This document shows positions 47,819 to 60,471 of a stretch of 64,000 nucleotides of DNA, in pieces (position 1 is the stretch's first letter; each line of letters begins with the position of its first letter). Location of the stretch: positions 4,065,501-4,129,500 of the forward strand of contig JAJTWR010000299.1 of the NCBI GenBank assembly GCA_021613335.1. The letters run 5' to 3'. Below the pieces are notes generated by a model. It did not search any database and was not told where the DNA came from. It saw only the letters and a program-made list of their open reading frames with translations. The translations under genes and the position numbers were made by a program. The stretch is from Whitmania pigra. Its lineage: Eukaryota; Annelida; Clitellata; Hirudinida; Haemopidae.

Positions 47819-47961
47819 AATATAGGGTAGAAAGAAAAAGGTCACCTCTTAAATTTATCTAGGTTTTGCACCTTGGTAAACGCTGAAGTGACGTCGCTAC
47901 ATATGAGAACGTGGAGAGAGAACAAGAGTACACGAAGAAGAAACTTATAGATGTCTCGGGC

Positions 47962-48480
47962 AGAGATGGGCACTAACTAAACTTTTTTAGTTAAACTTTA
48001 ACTAAACTATCAACTAAAAAATTTTAGTTAAACTATTAGTTACAACTGTTTTAAAAAAGTTGTCAACTAAACTAAAAGAAAGTAGTTAAACTTTTCTCAA
48101 CTTTTTTCTGTCAAATTTCTGGCATATTTATTTTATCAAAATATCAGTGGACAAAATGAGTCAATGATGCACTGAACAGTCCTTCAACAGGTGCAGAACT
48201 TGGATGTATGAACCTTATTGGTTTGAATAATTTGGAAAAGCTCAAATCTAATGTGTGAAATAAAATTGGAGCTGGACATAATATTGCCGCAGATCCGTTT
48301 ATTTCCGCGAAATTTTGTGGTATTTTGAATAAAAGTAATTTCAAAATAAGTACTTTGTATTTTAATATTTTGAGCACCTCAAGAAAGTAATTTGTATTTT
48401 AGCGTTTTAAAATACTTTTCTTAAGTTTTTTAGTACTTGGTATTTCAGATACTCAGTGGGTCAGTATTTTCCAACCTCTG
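47962..48480 (-). mobile_element. hAT fragment related to the 2.4-3.7 kb element
   Basis: It begins CAGAGATGGGCACTAACTAA and is filled with AACTAAACT repeats. The minus frame 48377-48144 ends with FIHPSSAPVEGLFSASLTHF, a hAT dimerisation motif like that at 2665-2725. The hAT element at 48493-49561 interrupts the right side. Confidence 0.55.
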
Positions 48481-48492
48481 GAAGGTCTAACT

Positions 48493-49561
48493 CAGGGGCT
48501 CCCTAAGGGAGCCGTGGTGTACTTTTCAAAAATCAGCATAAAAATTTTCAAAATTATTTTTAAACTAACTTTTTAAAAAATCCGTGAATAATATTTATGC
48601 ACAAGTAACGAGTATGGAGCAGAGTTTATGATAAAGTACATGAAAGTGTCAATTTTAGCAAACATAAATTTAAAAAACAGCCGACTAATGGAACTGCAGA
48701 TTGAGGTGTCCATGTTCTTACAAGAGAAACAGAGTGACCTTGAAAGTATATTTTGTCAGCCTATCACTGGCATATTTGGCTGACATTTTCACCCATTTAA
48801 ATGAGCTTAACACTAAGATTCGGGGTCCTAACATGACTGTTATTGAGGCTGGTGAGAAACTAGGCTCATTTCTGGAGAAGCTGCCCCTATGGATCAGAAG
48901 AGTGGAGAATAACAACTTTGCCAATTTTCCGAGATTAGAAGAGTCTCTGCAACCCAGTCTGGATGCAGCTGGCACCCTACCAGCTTCTCCTAAAGGCGAT
49001 ATTTTGGCTCACCTAGGAACTCTGACAACTTTATTACGAAAGAGTTCAGCCCCATGATGCCTGAGTCAAGAATCTATTTTTGATCAATTTGGAAAGTGTG
49101 GATGATCAGGACTTGGCCAAAGATGATCTCATTGATCTGAGACACAAAGAGTTGCTAAAGAGGGAGTTTCAGGCCAAGAGTTTGGCTGACTTTGGTGCTC
49201 CATGATGATACCATATCCAGTTCTAGCCAAAAGAGATATGACATCCATCATTCTTTTTGTGACAACCTACTTCTGTGAAGCTGGATTTTCAACCTTGCTG
49301 ATGATCAAAACAAAATCGCGAAACAAGCTTGATGCAAAGGATGACATGAGTGTGGCTCTGTCAAAATTCCATCTACTTGTAAACAAGAAGCAGGAGCAAT
49401 CTTCGCATTAAAAATTTGTTTTCAAAATACATCGTATGGATCTTTTTTGACAGTAAATTATCGTTCATTGCTTTATTTCTTGAAAAATTTTGATAGGGGG
49501 GCCCTGGACCACATTTTGTTCTCTAAGGGAGCCGTGGGCACAAAAAGGTTGGGAACCCCTG
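48493..49561 (+). mobile_element. hAT element (ZBED5/FAM200-like) with perfect 8-bp target duplication
   Basis: GTCTAACT is at 48485-48492 and 49562-49569. The left end is CAGGGGCTCCCTAAGG; the right end, reversed, is CAGGGGTTCCCAACC. It carries a broken hAT transposase C-terminus on the plus strand (48701-49411). Confidence 0.9.
48701..49411 (+). pseudogene. hAT transposase C-terminus, broken
   Basis: The first frame holds LAYLADIFTHLNELNTKIRG and VIEAGEKLGSFLEKLPLW, a signature of the ZBED5/FAM200/SCAND3-like hAT group. The last frame holds VTTYFCEAGFSTLLMIKTKS and RNKLDAKDDMSVALSKF, the terminal dimerisation region. Several frameshifts separate them. Confidence 0.8.
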
Positions 49562-49839
49562 GTCTAACTGGAGGCCTGGCTTACATTTCTATGTGTTTCA
49601 TCTGCTCCACAGAATGATCTGCTCATATTCTGTGAGAAAGTTACAAACAAATAAATAAATGAAGATGTAGTCGACAAGGATATTTGACACTATCTTTTCA
49701 GAACTACCAGACACATAATAGACATCAATAGACTTAGTACACTTAAATCAAAACATTTATATTAAAATTAATGCGTTATAGTAAAGGAAACGCCAAAGAT
49801 TAGAGATCAATTCATTAGCACTTATATTTTTTTAAAATA

Positions 49840-49989
49840 AAATTTAAAAATACTTGGCCGTAATTAAAATGTACTTACTATTAAGTATTAAGTACATCCA
49901 AAATGTATTTAAAATACAAGTACTAAGTACACAATCGTGGAAGGACTTAAGCAGTACGTACTTAAGTAAACGAGTATTCGGCATCACTA
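49840..49989. repeat. solo hAT terminus, same family as 2392-3709
   Basis: It shares TACTAAGTACACAATCGTG and AAGGACTTAAG with 3620-3665 and ends in TTCGGCATCACTA, matching the right terminus of that element. Confidence 0.65.
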
Positions 49990-51455
49990 CTATTGTGGAA
50001 GTTATAAAGCAGACGAAAGTCATCAAAATATTGTTAGTTGATATGTTATATTGTGAATAAACCTCGGCGATTAAGATTTCTTTGAAAGTTTCATTTTTAA
50101 CAATTCTATTTATTTTAGATTGTGGGATTGATTATCAACATGTTTGTATAGATTGTTAGTTAATAAAACACTTTTATCAAACCGACAAATTATTTAATTT
50201 CAAATCTGTATTTTGTAAAAAAAAAAAAAAAAAGGCCCTCCGTAATCCGAATCATATTGTCTGAAAGAAACCCTAGTTCAGTTTCATTAATTTGTTGAAT
50301 TTCGAAAGAAAAATCTTTTTAGTTGCTCTGCCAATGTCAAAATAAGTTACACTAAAATAATCATCAAACATTCCTCTTAAGATCACACCGACCAGATTTT
50401 TAATTTTGATAGTAATTCGTTGTAAACTTGCATTACTTATCAGCAACGTTTCCACTAATTTTTTTAATCAAATCGAAGTGACACGATTTGTTGTAAGCTT
50501 CAAATCATTATTCAAGCTAAGACGCTAATTTGTAAATATATTGTAGCTTAGATATGTATTTTGTATGAATCCTTTTTTCAGCTTTAAATTTGCTGCAGTT
50601 TTATTGAAAGAGCATATCGATACATATGTATCTATGCTATATAGCAACCTGCAGGCTCTTTATTCTCATCGGTGAAGATCACTTTGCCCGGCCGTAACCC
50701 GCTGAACTGGGCAAACTGGGCAACCCATGTTCAGACCGCACGGTCCCCGCCTGGGATGGCTTGTCTTCATAATTTGTTTTTGCCACTTTCTTTGTCAGAA
50801 AGGAAATTTGAAAATTTACAGTTAAAATGTTTTATTATTAAATATTTCGGGGGGAGGGGGGGGGGAGGGGAGAATTAAACCCGAAACATGCCCTCTAAAT
50901 GCCTTCCCAGAGCATCGGTTTTTAATGATATGCATTCGACCAGGTGCGAAACAAGCAACGAATCCAATACCATCTGAAACACTGATTGAAACAGTGGCAC
51001 GATAAAACAAATGCTTAAGATCAAAACATGCGTCTCCAATTCAACAAATTCAAGTGGCCATTCTCAAGTATCTCAAGTGCAATGTTTTCACAAAGTACGA
51101 TACTTTATTGATAACATTTGAAGTACAGAATTTGTCGCGGTCAGCTTTGATTAATGTTTCGAATGTAATTAAATTACAAAATCAGATATTATCTTTCTGT
51201 TGCAGATTTTACATAACTTGATTAATTCCACGCGGGAAGCTTTTTGTTGCTCTGCATGAGTGTATTGCTTCGACACATACTCGTCACGTGCTTTGTTTGG
51301 TGCTAATCACTCTAGGAATGTGTATGAGAGGTTGTCGGGTTGTTTGATAGCCTTTTATAAGTAACACATTTGTCTTTGTGATTGTTTAAGTCTACTTCTT
51401 AATCTAGATAACTGGAATTATCGCAAGAACTTAGCAACGGCTCACAAAATCGGCA
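49990..51455. other. upstream flank of the glutamate carrier gene
   Basis: Contains a short poly-A run (50217-50234), a more GC-rich patch at 50680-50760 and a poly-G tract at 50850-50872. No exon was recognised. The 5' UTR and promoter of the carrier gene probably lie in the last few hundred bases. Confidence 0.35.
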
Positions 51456-54400
51456 ATGGAAGAGCATTTTTCGTAAGTTTACTTTCGGATGCCTTTACTA
51501 ATTTTTGTTTGGGGTTATAATACAATGTAATATAATTTAAAAACATGTTTATATTTACTTGTAACTAAGATACCTTGCCTGCCATGCTTTTACTATTTAC
51601 TTAACATGGAAAGCTTCGAAGATTTTTTCTTACTTTGAGATCAACCGTTTAAAACTCGTTGAAAGGTTGTTGCCAAAAATTATAAATGGAGGAATAGCAG
51701 GCATTGTTGGAGTGACTTGTGTATTTCCAATTGATCTTGTGAAGACCCGGCTACAAAATCAGCAAGTGGGTTTGAATGGAGAAAAGATGTACAAGAATGT
51801 GTTAGTTTTTTTGCAATTATGGGCAACACATTTACTATTACGAATACTTATAAATACAAAATTATTTTGTGCATTTTTTGTTTGTTAGACTTGACTGTGC
51901 AGTAAAAACATTTAGGAAAGAGGGATTCTTTGGAATGTATAGAGGTATTTCTTTTGAATTTTTTTCTAATGAGATTAATAAAGTCTCACATTAAACATTA
52001 CTTTTAGGATCAGCAGTAAATTTGCTCTTAATCACACCTGAAAAAGCTATCAAACTTGTTGGTAATGATTTCTTTCGACACCATCTCAAAACTGCAGAGT
52101 ATGTTGATTACTTTCTGTTTGATCACTTTTGAATTGAATTATAACAACATTATATCCTATCAAAACATCTTGATGTGGCTTACAAATTAAAGAAAATCAT
52201 AAGAAAATTCTTTATCACAATCTTGTTCTATTTCTGAAATTAACATTATTTAACTAGTGATTTTTAGATCTTAACATTTAAATTCCTATTGTAAATAGCA
52301 AGTGCATATTTTTGGAGCTAATAATAACCATTAACATTTAAACATTATTTTGGTTCACCATTCTGCATTGAAGAAGTTTGTTTTTAGCATCAATATTTGT
52401 TTCAAGCCATCTGTTGATATTAATGTGGAATGATGACTTTGTTCTGATGATGTGTTTAGATGTGCAAAGTTCAACAAAGCAAGTTTTTGAAATCTAAAAG
52501 CAGCATTGAGCTAGCTTGCATATTGCTCATTTTAAATTCCGAAATTGAACATCATATGATCTGCCGCAGCAATCAGTTGACTTTGACTCGAGAGATGGTA
52601 TCTGGTGCTGGTGCAGGTGCATGTCAAATCATTATAACCACTCCTATGGAACTGCTGAAGATACAGTTGCAGGATGCTGGTAGAACAGGTCATTTTCATA
52701 TTAATTGCTGGTATTTTCAACTAAAACTTTTTTTAGTAAAAAATTATTTCTAACATTTCATAATTAGTTCTTCCATTATGTAGTAAGCTTTCGCATCAAG
52801 GAGAATTTTAATTTTGTGGAAGGTTTTGGTCATTGTAAGGCACATAACATTGGGATCTCTTAATTTCCGTGACTTGCAACTTTTGATTATGACAATCGAT
52901 CTCTGAACAAAAATCCAATATTGGGGAATAATATCACAAATGGTTTGGCTTGGGATTGTTGGGTGAACAGAACTGACATAGGAATAGTTGGAGGCCAGGT
53001 TCTGCAAGGAGACATCATCCTTGCCAGTCATCTTCCCATTTCTCAAAATCTTTGAACTAAGCTGATAATTGCAATGTCTCGTTTTTGGATTGATGTGTGG
53101 CTTAGGTATATGTTGTTTGAACATCAAAGAACTATGAACTCTAGCAAGCTTTTACATAAAAGTATTAAAAAGTATATGTTCCTCACATAATTCACAAATG
53201 CCATTCAAACTGCTTATAAGCAGCTTCTAATCCAAATGTTTGATAATAATCACTTTTTTAGATTTAATCAATTTTCCAATCTATCACTATTGAAGGTGGT
53301 TTTTTTAATTTAGCAGCGAAAACACAACTAGAAAATGCTGGTTTAACCCAAGTAGCAAGACTTTCTGCAACTAGATTGGCTTTGAACCTTTTGAAAGAAA
53401 GGGGAATATTTGGTCTTTATAAAGGCCTTGGTGCAACCTTTGCTAGAGATGTAACATTTTCAATGGTTTATTTCCCACTTTTTGCTCATTTTAACAGTCT
53501 GGTTAGTTCAGTATTTGATTTTTGTTATTTTTTAGATTTAGATCATTGGGATGATTGTGTCATTAAATTATTGAATGTTTAGGGTAAAAGGCGAGAAGGG
53601 AGCAATCAAGCTGTGTTTTACGTATCGTTTGCAGCTGGCCTTGCTGCCGGAAGTATTGCCTGCTTCTTGGTGACTCCTCTTGATGGTTAAGCACTTGTTG
53701 TCATTTGTATTTTAATTACTTCCTGTATTATGTTTTGATTCTTCATTAAAAGTTGCATCTTTATGTTAAATTAGTTGTGAAGACAAGACTACAAACAATT
53801 ACTAAAGGTCAAGGTGAAAGAAGTTATGCTGGAATTTTGGACTGCTTGCTGTGAGTGATTTAATTTTTATAATTGTTAATAATGCAATGAACATTGATTC
53901 AATCATATTAATTATGTATCCTGACATAAGTAGTGGATGTAATGTATTCAGTGAATCTTCAAATGTACAGTACTAACCATTTCATAATGAGTACTGGGGA
54001 CCTGAGTTATCCAAAAAGAGTGATTTTGTTTGAAATGGGATTTTTTGTCCAACCTGATGTCATTATGTTCTCACCAGAATATTATTATTATTATTTAAGC
54101 ACTAAAAGAAAGAAAATTTTTTATTAAACCATAAACAAAATTAGTATGTAATGTATAATAATGATTCCATGTGCAGCTTGATGGTATGCACACCGACACC
54201 TACAGAAGTAGATACATCTATGGCATGCAAGTTAGCCGAATGGGTTATGTGCCTGCATACCGCGGTAATGGCAACAGCCGTAATGGGTCGTGTTCGAAAC
54301 CCAGCCTGCACTGCGCAACCGCCCTTGGGAAGGAGCGCTATATAAATGGTTTCAAGAAGCACCTCTGACACTATGCATATGGTGCTATATTTTTTATAAA

Positions 54401-55827
54401 AAGTAGAAGCTTTTTCAAATGAGGGGCCTTTTTAATTTAGAAAATTTTGGCGGAACGCAGAATGGTCTGGGGTTCTTTACCTGAAATGTTGGATTTTGGA
54501 AGTCAGGATCCAAAGAAGGACCAGAGTCGTACAACGAGCAAAACGAAACAAAGACGGATTCCTCATGGAATTGTTCCATCATAACACAACTGTCATGAGC
54601 AAAGTGAGGAGATTCAGGAAACCTCAACTGAACAAAGGGATTGCAGAGTTTTCAAATCTCTGACACATGATTGCTGCAGACCAACTGCATCAAACGATAG
54701 ATGGATATGGTCTAAGATTGTTTACAAATGCCGTCTCTCCCAGCGAATGACTATTCAGAACTGCAACAGAACGGTCTGTGCCACGCAAGACATGACACCA
54801 TACTAAGAATGCTAGAGAACAGGCTGAAGGAGAAAGGATACATAACAAAGTTGGAACCCAGAATGAGAGTTCCAGATCTTTGCACTTGGAACAAGTCTGA
54901 TTACATTGTTTGCAATGTGGCGGTTATCAAGGACACATTGGGACTAGACCGATGGCATGAATTCCAGGTGAACAAATGTGACAAACCTGATATTCATAGA
55001 CGGATGGAGCAAAACAACCGATTGCCGATGTGGACAGATAGAAAGCGTTGATCACAGCACTCACATTGAGTTGGAGGGGTGCTGTGTCTTTGAAGTGCTG
55101 GGATTTTTGGAAAGCACAAGAAGACTTCTTGTGTGGATATCCATTAAGGTATTGCAAGAGACATGTGAGATCTGGATGTTTTTCAAACATAGTACCTGGA
55201 GAAAACACGGAAGAAGGAGCCGAAGATGACGCACAAAGAACACTTTCATTATTCTTGATTAGCAGAAATGCTTATGATCTCACGATTTAACTAATTTGAT
55301 GTGACTAATTTACTTTTAATTTAGTTTAGTAATTTTTTTATAATAAATTTTATTGAGCTATTTTGATCAATTTTTCATCTAAGTGAAAATTTCTACGCAG
55401 TTACATGCAGCATTTGCATACTGATCAGTAATACATTTGCCATAAATTTGCTTCATGTTTATCACAAATATTTATAGGAGTTTATAATAAAGTTCTTCAT
55501 TATCTTTAAATGTCTAAACGTTTTGGCGTTAAATTATAATTTTGTTGTTTATATCGATTTTTTACATTCTACTGTTACTTGAACACTGAATGCTGTTTTA
55601 TTTAATTAACAAAGTATTCTTGATACATTTTTGCAAAACGTGTAATTATAAATTGTACAAATTATTTTCTTTCCAGGAAAACATGTAAAGAAGAAGGATG
55701 GCAAGCTCTTTTTAAAGGGGGTGCATGTAGAATGATGGTCATAGCTCCTCTCTTTGGCATTGCTCAAACTGTTTATTATTTTGGTGTTGCAGAGGGTCTT
55801 ATTGATTTTATTCAGAAGCACTTCTAA
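51456..55827 (+). CDS. SLC25A22: mitochondrial glutamate carrier (SLC25A18/A22 type)
   Basis: Nine exons: 51456-51472, 51666-51800, 51889-51944, 52008-52098, 52570-52688, 53314-53501, 53583-53685, 53775-53850, 55677-55827; 311 residues (human SLC25A22 323). The three repeats of the mitochondrial carrier fold each keep the signature: [20 protein letters not shown] and [42 protein letters not shown] and [12 protein letters not shown] point to the glutamate/H+ symporter subgroup. The product should import glutamate across the inner mitochondrial membrane. Exon 1 encodes only MEEHF plus two bases and is the least certain. The linker after repeat 2 is shorter than in the human protein. A18 and A22 cannot be separated. 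Confidence 0.94.
54224..54390 (+). repeat. SINE family A, copy in glutamate carrier intron
   Basis: It has the A box TAGCCGAATGGG, the B box GTGTTCGAAACCC and the tail GCACCTCTGACACTATGCAT. The final part of the tail is changed (GGTGCTATATTTTT). Confidence 0.85.
54430..55260 (+). pseudogene. R2/NeSL-like LINE fragment with restriction-like endonuclease
   Basis: The main frame (54728-55051) contains [38 protein letters not shown] and [15 protein letters not shown]. The pattern RHD-x-I, GY...EPR, PDL, then a hydrophobic strand matches the PD-(D/E)XK-type nuclease at the C-terminus of R2/NeSL-group LINEs. There is no reverse transcriptase nearby, and frameshifts follow ([13 protein letters not shown], then shadows to 55290). 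It lies in the last carrier intron in gene orientation. Confidence 0.5.
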
Positions 55828-57036
55828 GCATACACTAATTTGTATTTTTTTCAATAGTGATTTGGAAGTCAAAATTGAAAGAATTTGTTATTATTTTAAG
55901 ATGCAAAGTATTGCAAATAGGTATATTAAATTTCACATTATGCTAAAAACTATTTTTCATTAGTTTTTTGAAAAGTCTAGTGTTTCTAGTATCTTAAGAA
56001 AGTCATTTTAACAGATTTTTCATTGCATTATTTTTTGCAGACATTTTGCACTTTTTTATGTAATTCTGACACCATAAGCCTCATAGGGTTAATGCTTATT
56101 CATGACAAATGTGGTGACTAGTGTATGGGCTTCATTCCTGATATTTATGTTGGCATCATTATACATGACCTTGTGGAACATTATATGATCATGTGCCTTA
56201 ATGTATGCCATTTCACTTAGAATTATAGTCTTAACTAGTCACAACAATTTAGTTGCAGTTGCAAATTTTGTTATCATTATCAATTTGAATTTATGATAGA
56301 TTATGATATTCTGTGACATGTTTTGCAATTGCTTTGAATAGCAAAAATCATTGTCATTCCCACTCATGTTATAATGATGTGACATTTACTCATAATTTAA
56401 TATGCCAGACTTGATGGTTATTTATCATGGAAGATGATCTAAATCACTTGATTCCAGGAGATAGATAATAAGGTTCCATAATGTTTCAGGACTTATTGGA
56501 TGGTTCCAACAAATAAAGTATGGTTTTTAATGTGTTAATATTGCAACTGATGTATGGCATATGTCAGTATTTTTCAAACCGTTTGAAACTCATTTTGATT
56601 TATGCATTATTTTGGGATGTGTCACAAATTCGTTGGAATTTTATGATAAGTTATTCCATATAGCTTAGGGTTACAGTTGCATTGTATTTTTTAACATGGT
56701 TAAGCTTGTTAAAACAACACTTGATTCTTGATTAAATTACCGTTATTTCTTAATTAACATCCTGTTAGGATTGCATTGCTTAAAACTGATTTATCAATAG
56801 TCTCTGCCAGTGTTGCTTTTTGAAAAAACCAAGATCATATGAAATAATAATAATAACTTTCGTTGTTTACCATTATTATTTCTTAATTAATATTCATGTT
56901 ATTATTCACAGCCATGAATTCATAATTAAATAAAGAACAATGAAATAGGTCAAAATCACCTTTTTATTTTACTTCAAAATTTCTAAAGATTCTGAGTCAA
57001 TGTCAGAAGTTGCATCAGCATCATAACTACAAAAAT
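55828..57036. other. downstream flank of the glutamate carrier gene
   Basis: Probably includes the 3' UTR; an AATAAA occurs near 56510. No TE border was recognised. Confidence 0.4.
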
Positions 57037-57039
57037 TTA

Positions 57040-57560
57040 ATTGTTAATCTCGGATATGAAGTCTCCTGTTGACATATTTCTGCCGACAATGTCCTTCTGT
57101 GACATTGTCAATCCAAACTCCCCTGGCAATTGCTTGTTTGGGTGACAATCGAAAACTCTGTCGTGCACAAGAGTTTGTGTGCATGTTTTGCAGAACCTAT
57201 AATAGTGGCATAGTTGTCTGCAGTAAGCCCAATGATGTTGTTGGGCGGTACGGCATGTGCATTCAACAACTTCTTGGCAGCAGCAAACAAGCCCTTGATG
57301 AGTAAACCACTCTCCCTGCCCCAGAAGTTGTGTTACTGACATTTTCTGATTTGTATATTCTCATCCATAATAATAAAGTCTGACCTCTGACAAATATTGA
57401 CAACTTCTGTCGTACTGTATCCCCTAGGGCTCCTCCAAAAAAGATGTCGCGCAAAGATTCGCCGAAGTTTGATCCTCCTCCTGTTTCGCGGACATCCACA
57501 TTTTTGCAAAAACAAAATATTTCGTATAAAATTATAATAGTGAACAAGCTCCAATCCGAT
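57040..57560 (-). pseudogene. hAT transposase core fragment, frameshifted
   Basis: Overlapping minus frames give MFAAAKKLLNAHAVPPNNII then GLTADNYATIIGSAKHAHKL (around the conserved acidic site) and then TEFSIVTQTSNCQGSLD. Flanking pieces lie in other frames (RNRRRIKLRRIFARHLFW, 57554-57333). This resembles the RNase-H-like core of ZBED5/KIAA1586-like hAT transposases. At least two frameshifts are present. Confidence 0.5.
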
Positions 57561-57970
57561 CTGTAAAATTTGTAACCAATAAGAAACAGTAAATGGCTCG
57601 TACAGGTCCTAAAAAGTCCTAAATTTCCAACATTCAGTTTTTTAGTACTAACAATTCTTAAAAAATGAGGGAAGACATAAAAATTGCAATAAAGTCCTAA
57701 AAAAATGATAAAGGTCTCAAAAAATAATAATGTTCTGAGATTTGATTAGTAACAGTCTTGTTGAAATAACAATTAGCGAGGAAATCGGTTCTAGCGTTAT
57801 AACGTTCGTTCGCTTGTCTCTTTGATACATTAAAGTTTTAATAGTGTGACGATATATATTTGTAAATATGATATTTTATTTAAGGACCATATGGGCAGTT
57901 GTGATGGTTATGCATTGATATTGAGGGACAACGTAAAAGTTTTGCTTCTCTACAAATAAAAGCTTGATTT

Positions 57971-58312
57971 ATGAAAAAAATGAGCTTGAATGCAATGAGG
58001 ATGATTACAGACCATATAAACAGTGTTGGAGGTGTGGGCAATTTTAATATTCTTAAATCTTTCCTGAGCTATATTAAAGCATTAAGGCAGAGATATAAAT
58101 TTTATTTGGATGCTGTAAGAAAACCAAAAGCAGATGAAGAGGACATGATCGTGTTGAGGAAGAAGGTGAAAATTCTAAAACAAGACAGGGATATGTTAGA
58201 CAGAGAATTTCGCATATTAATGAACAAAAGTGCAAAAACCTGGAACAATGAGCTCTTGGTCCAGGCAAACAGCTTGAGGAAAGATAGTGAGTCAAAAGCG
58301 ATAGAAATTTAG
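57971..58312 (+). CDS. unrecognised 113-codon frame, lysine-rich, coiled-coil-like
   Basis: I do not recognise this frame. It begins MKKMSLNAMRMITDHINSV and is followed by charged helical sequence with heptad character (VLRKKVKILKQDRDMLDREF). It lies inside the probable DNA transposon 57596-59316, so it is more likely a TE protein remnant than a host gene. Confidence 0.3.
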   Translation: MKKMSLNAMRMITDHINSVGGVGNFNILKSFLSYIKALRQRYKFYLDAVRKPKADEEDMIVLRKKVKILKQDRDMLDREFRILMNKSAKTWNNELLVQANSLRKDSESKAIEI

Positions 58313-58403
58313 AGAAAGACTTAGAGTTGATTTTGTGTTTAAACAAATTGATATTATGAAGTTTCACTTGTTACTATCTAGTATTATACTTCTAACTTAC
58401 AAG

Positions 58404-59178
58404 CAGTGGCGAATCTAGAACTTTGGCGGGGGGGGGGGCAAATGCTGGAACCTATACCCCTTAAGGTCTCCCCTAAACAATACGGCGGATATTTCAAAGC
58501 CATGATGCTTATTGTAATTAAACCATTACAAAACTGTATTGAAAAATCTATTTCAGGTTTTTTACATTTAAATTTATTCAAATTAAAAGTTTTATACAAG
58601 TGCAAGACGATGTGGACTTAATTTACCAAAACTATTGTTTCTGGTGGAATTTCAATATCTTGGGGCACCCCGTCATAATATCCCGGCGACAAAATAGCCC
58701 CGTCAAAATAGCAGTAAAACTGGTTCATGGTGGGTTTGTTACATGTCCACATGACGTAATGATAAGGTGAGTCCAATAAGGTGATTCCCTTTGTGTGGCT
58801 CGAAGATGTTGTACATCAATCGATAACATAGATTAAATTCCAATTCCAATTCAAACCCTTCATTGTACATATTGCAACGGGAACTCGGGGAAGGAAAAAA
58901 AAATTAAACGATTTAAGGAACCTCCATGGCTTAATGAGTGTCCGGTAAATTCTCTTTGTGCAGATTGCACATGTTGATTGTCAATCGATAATTGATATTA
59001 AATACCAACTTGAAAAGTCCATGTAAAGTGAGGAAGTAGTCGGAATCCTATTAATATTTTAGACGATAAATCTTCCACTTAATGAAATTTCCTGATACCA
59101 ATTAAAATCAAAACGGTCGTTTTAGATTTTTTAGACTTTAAAAATGATGGGGAGCATGGCCACTAGATTAAGCCACTG
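58404..59178. mobile_element. non-autonomous hAT element with perfect 8-bp target duplication
   Basis: CTTACAAG is at 58396-58403 and 59179-59186. The left end is CAGTGGCGAATCTAG, soon followed by a G-run (58428-58438); the right end, reversed, is CAGTGGCTTAATCTAG. The 775-bp element has no transposase frame. Confidence 0.9.
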
Positions 59179-59319
59179 CTTACAAGAATGAATAATTAAA
59201 ATCTAAATATCGTTATTTTTGTTATTATCGTTGGTCCTAAAAAAAATGAAGGTCCTTAAAGTCCTAAAAAAAGTCCAAAATTTTGGTTTTCAAGTTCCTG
59301 TATGAACCATGAGCAATTC

Positions 59320-60470
59320 TTCCATATTCTTTGGCATAAGTCTCAGCGTGTCTTTCCGAATGAATTTTGCCATTTGACCTCTTTTCACTATCACTTAGGC
59401 TGATAGGTTTAAATAGAAAAATGCGACCCAAAAAGTATGAATATTTCTCAAATTTTGATTGACCAAAGATAGTTGATGAAAGAGTAGTAAACAGTAGTAA
59501 GTTTTAGATGTGCAAATGTTTATAAAAACTGGCTTGACGTCCCACATTCCTCTATGGGAAGACCCTCCACGAGCTAGAATCAAGTTCTCTGGCTGAGACA
59601 GACAGTCGAGCTTAGGCTCTGAAGGGGGTTTGCCCCTCTTCGGGATACAGTAGCTTTCTTCCAGCAGGAGGAAGACGCCCTATTGCCCAGGATTGGTTGA
59701 ATAAAGGAACAATGCATTTGGAGCACGGCGAAGGAAGTCTCCTTATCATTTCTACTGTTTCTTTATTTATTTATTATATTTATTTGATTAAAGTCCATTG
59801 CATAACTAGGATGATTTGGACTTATTTCTACTGTTTCTACTGCCTATCGCCTTTTATACACATGCAGCAAAGGCATGCAAAAGGTCTTACTGAACATCCA
59901 AGCATTGAATCGCGTGGTCCCAGGCTGACGACAAAAACATCACGTTCATCACACCTCCGCGCTCATAAAATAAAACGCAGTAATTAAATAAAATAAATAA
60001 CATAATTAATTACAGTCAGGACACTGAGAGTTGTTTAACATTAAATAAATAAATCACAAGGCCAATCGTTGGAAGTTTGCGGAATTAACTTGGAGTTTTC
60101 GTGTTTCGAGGAAGGACAATTATATGTCTCATGTTCGCGTGTAGGAAAGTCATCATCTTTGTATATTTACTCACCGCAAAACAAAACAAAAAACATAGTT
60201 TATCAGAAAGCTTTAAATTGATTAACTGTATTTATCTTTCATGTAAATAAAAGACATTTGATTCATTTGAATTGAATTTTCATTTAATCAAACAAAATTC
60301 AAGCCGTGTAAGATATGACCAGTATTATTAATCTCAATGAATTGAAATTTGGAGGTTAATTAGGATTGATTATAGCTAATTAATTGTTATAAAAAGATAA
60401 AAAAAAAAAAGTAAAATCAGTCAAGCCGGGTTTTCTAGTTATAAATACAGTCAAATCTCGTTACTATGAA
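59320..60470. other. intergenic sequence without recognised gene
   Basis: A more GC-rich patch at 59575-59700 (including GGGGGTTTGCCCCTC) has no clear identity. The rest is AT-rich. No exon was recognised. Confidence 0.4.
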
Positions 60471-60471
60471 A

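Larger units (their letters stand above)
57596..59316. mobile_element. DNA transposon with GGTCCTAAAAAG-type ends
   Basis: The left end GGCTCGTACAGGTCCTAAAA and the reversed right end GGTTCATACAGGAACTTGAA are similar, and both are followed by repeated AAAGTCCTAAA motifs. The 113-codon frame 57971-58312 lies inside. A hAT element with a perfect TSD (58404-59178) is nested in it. No clean TSD was seen for the outer element. Confidence 0.4.

Noticed and set aside
57971..58312. Novel host gene
   Set aside because: The frame is plausible but lies between TE ends, so it was kept only as an unrecognised frame at low confidence.
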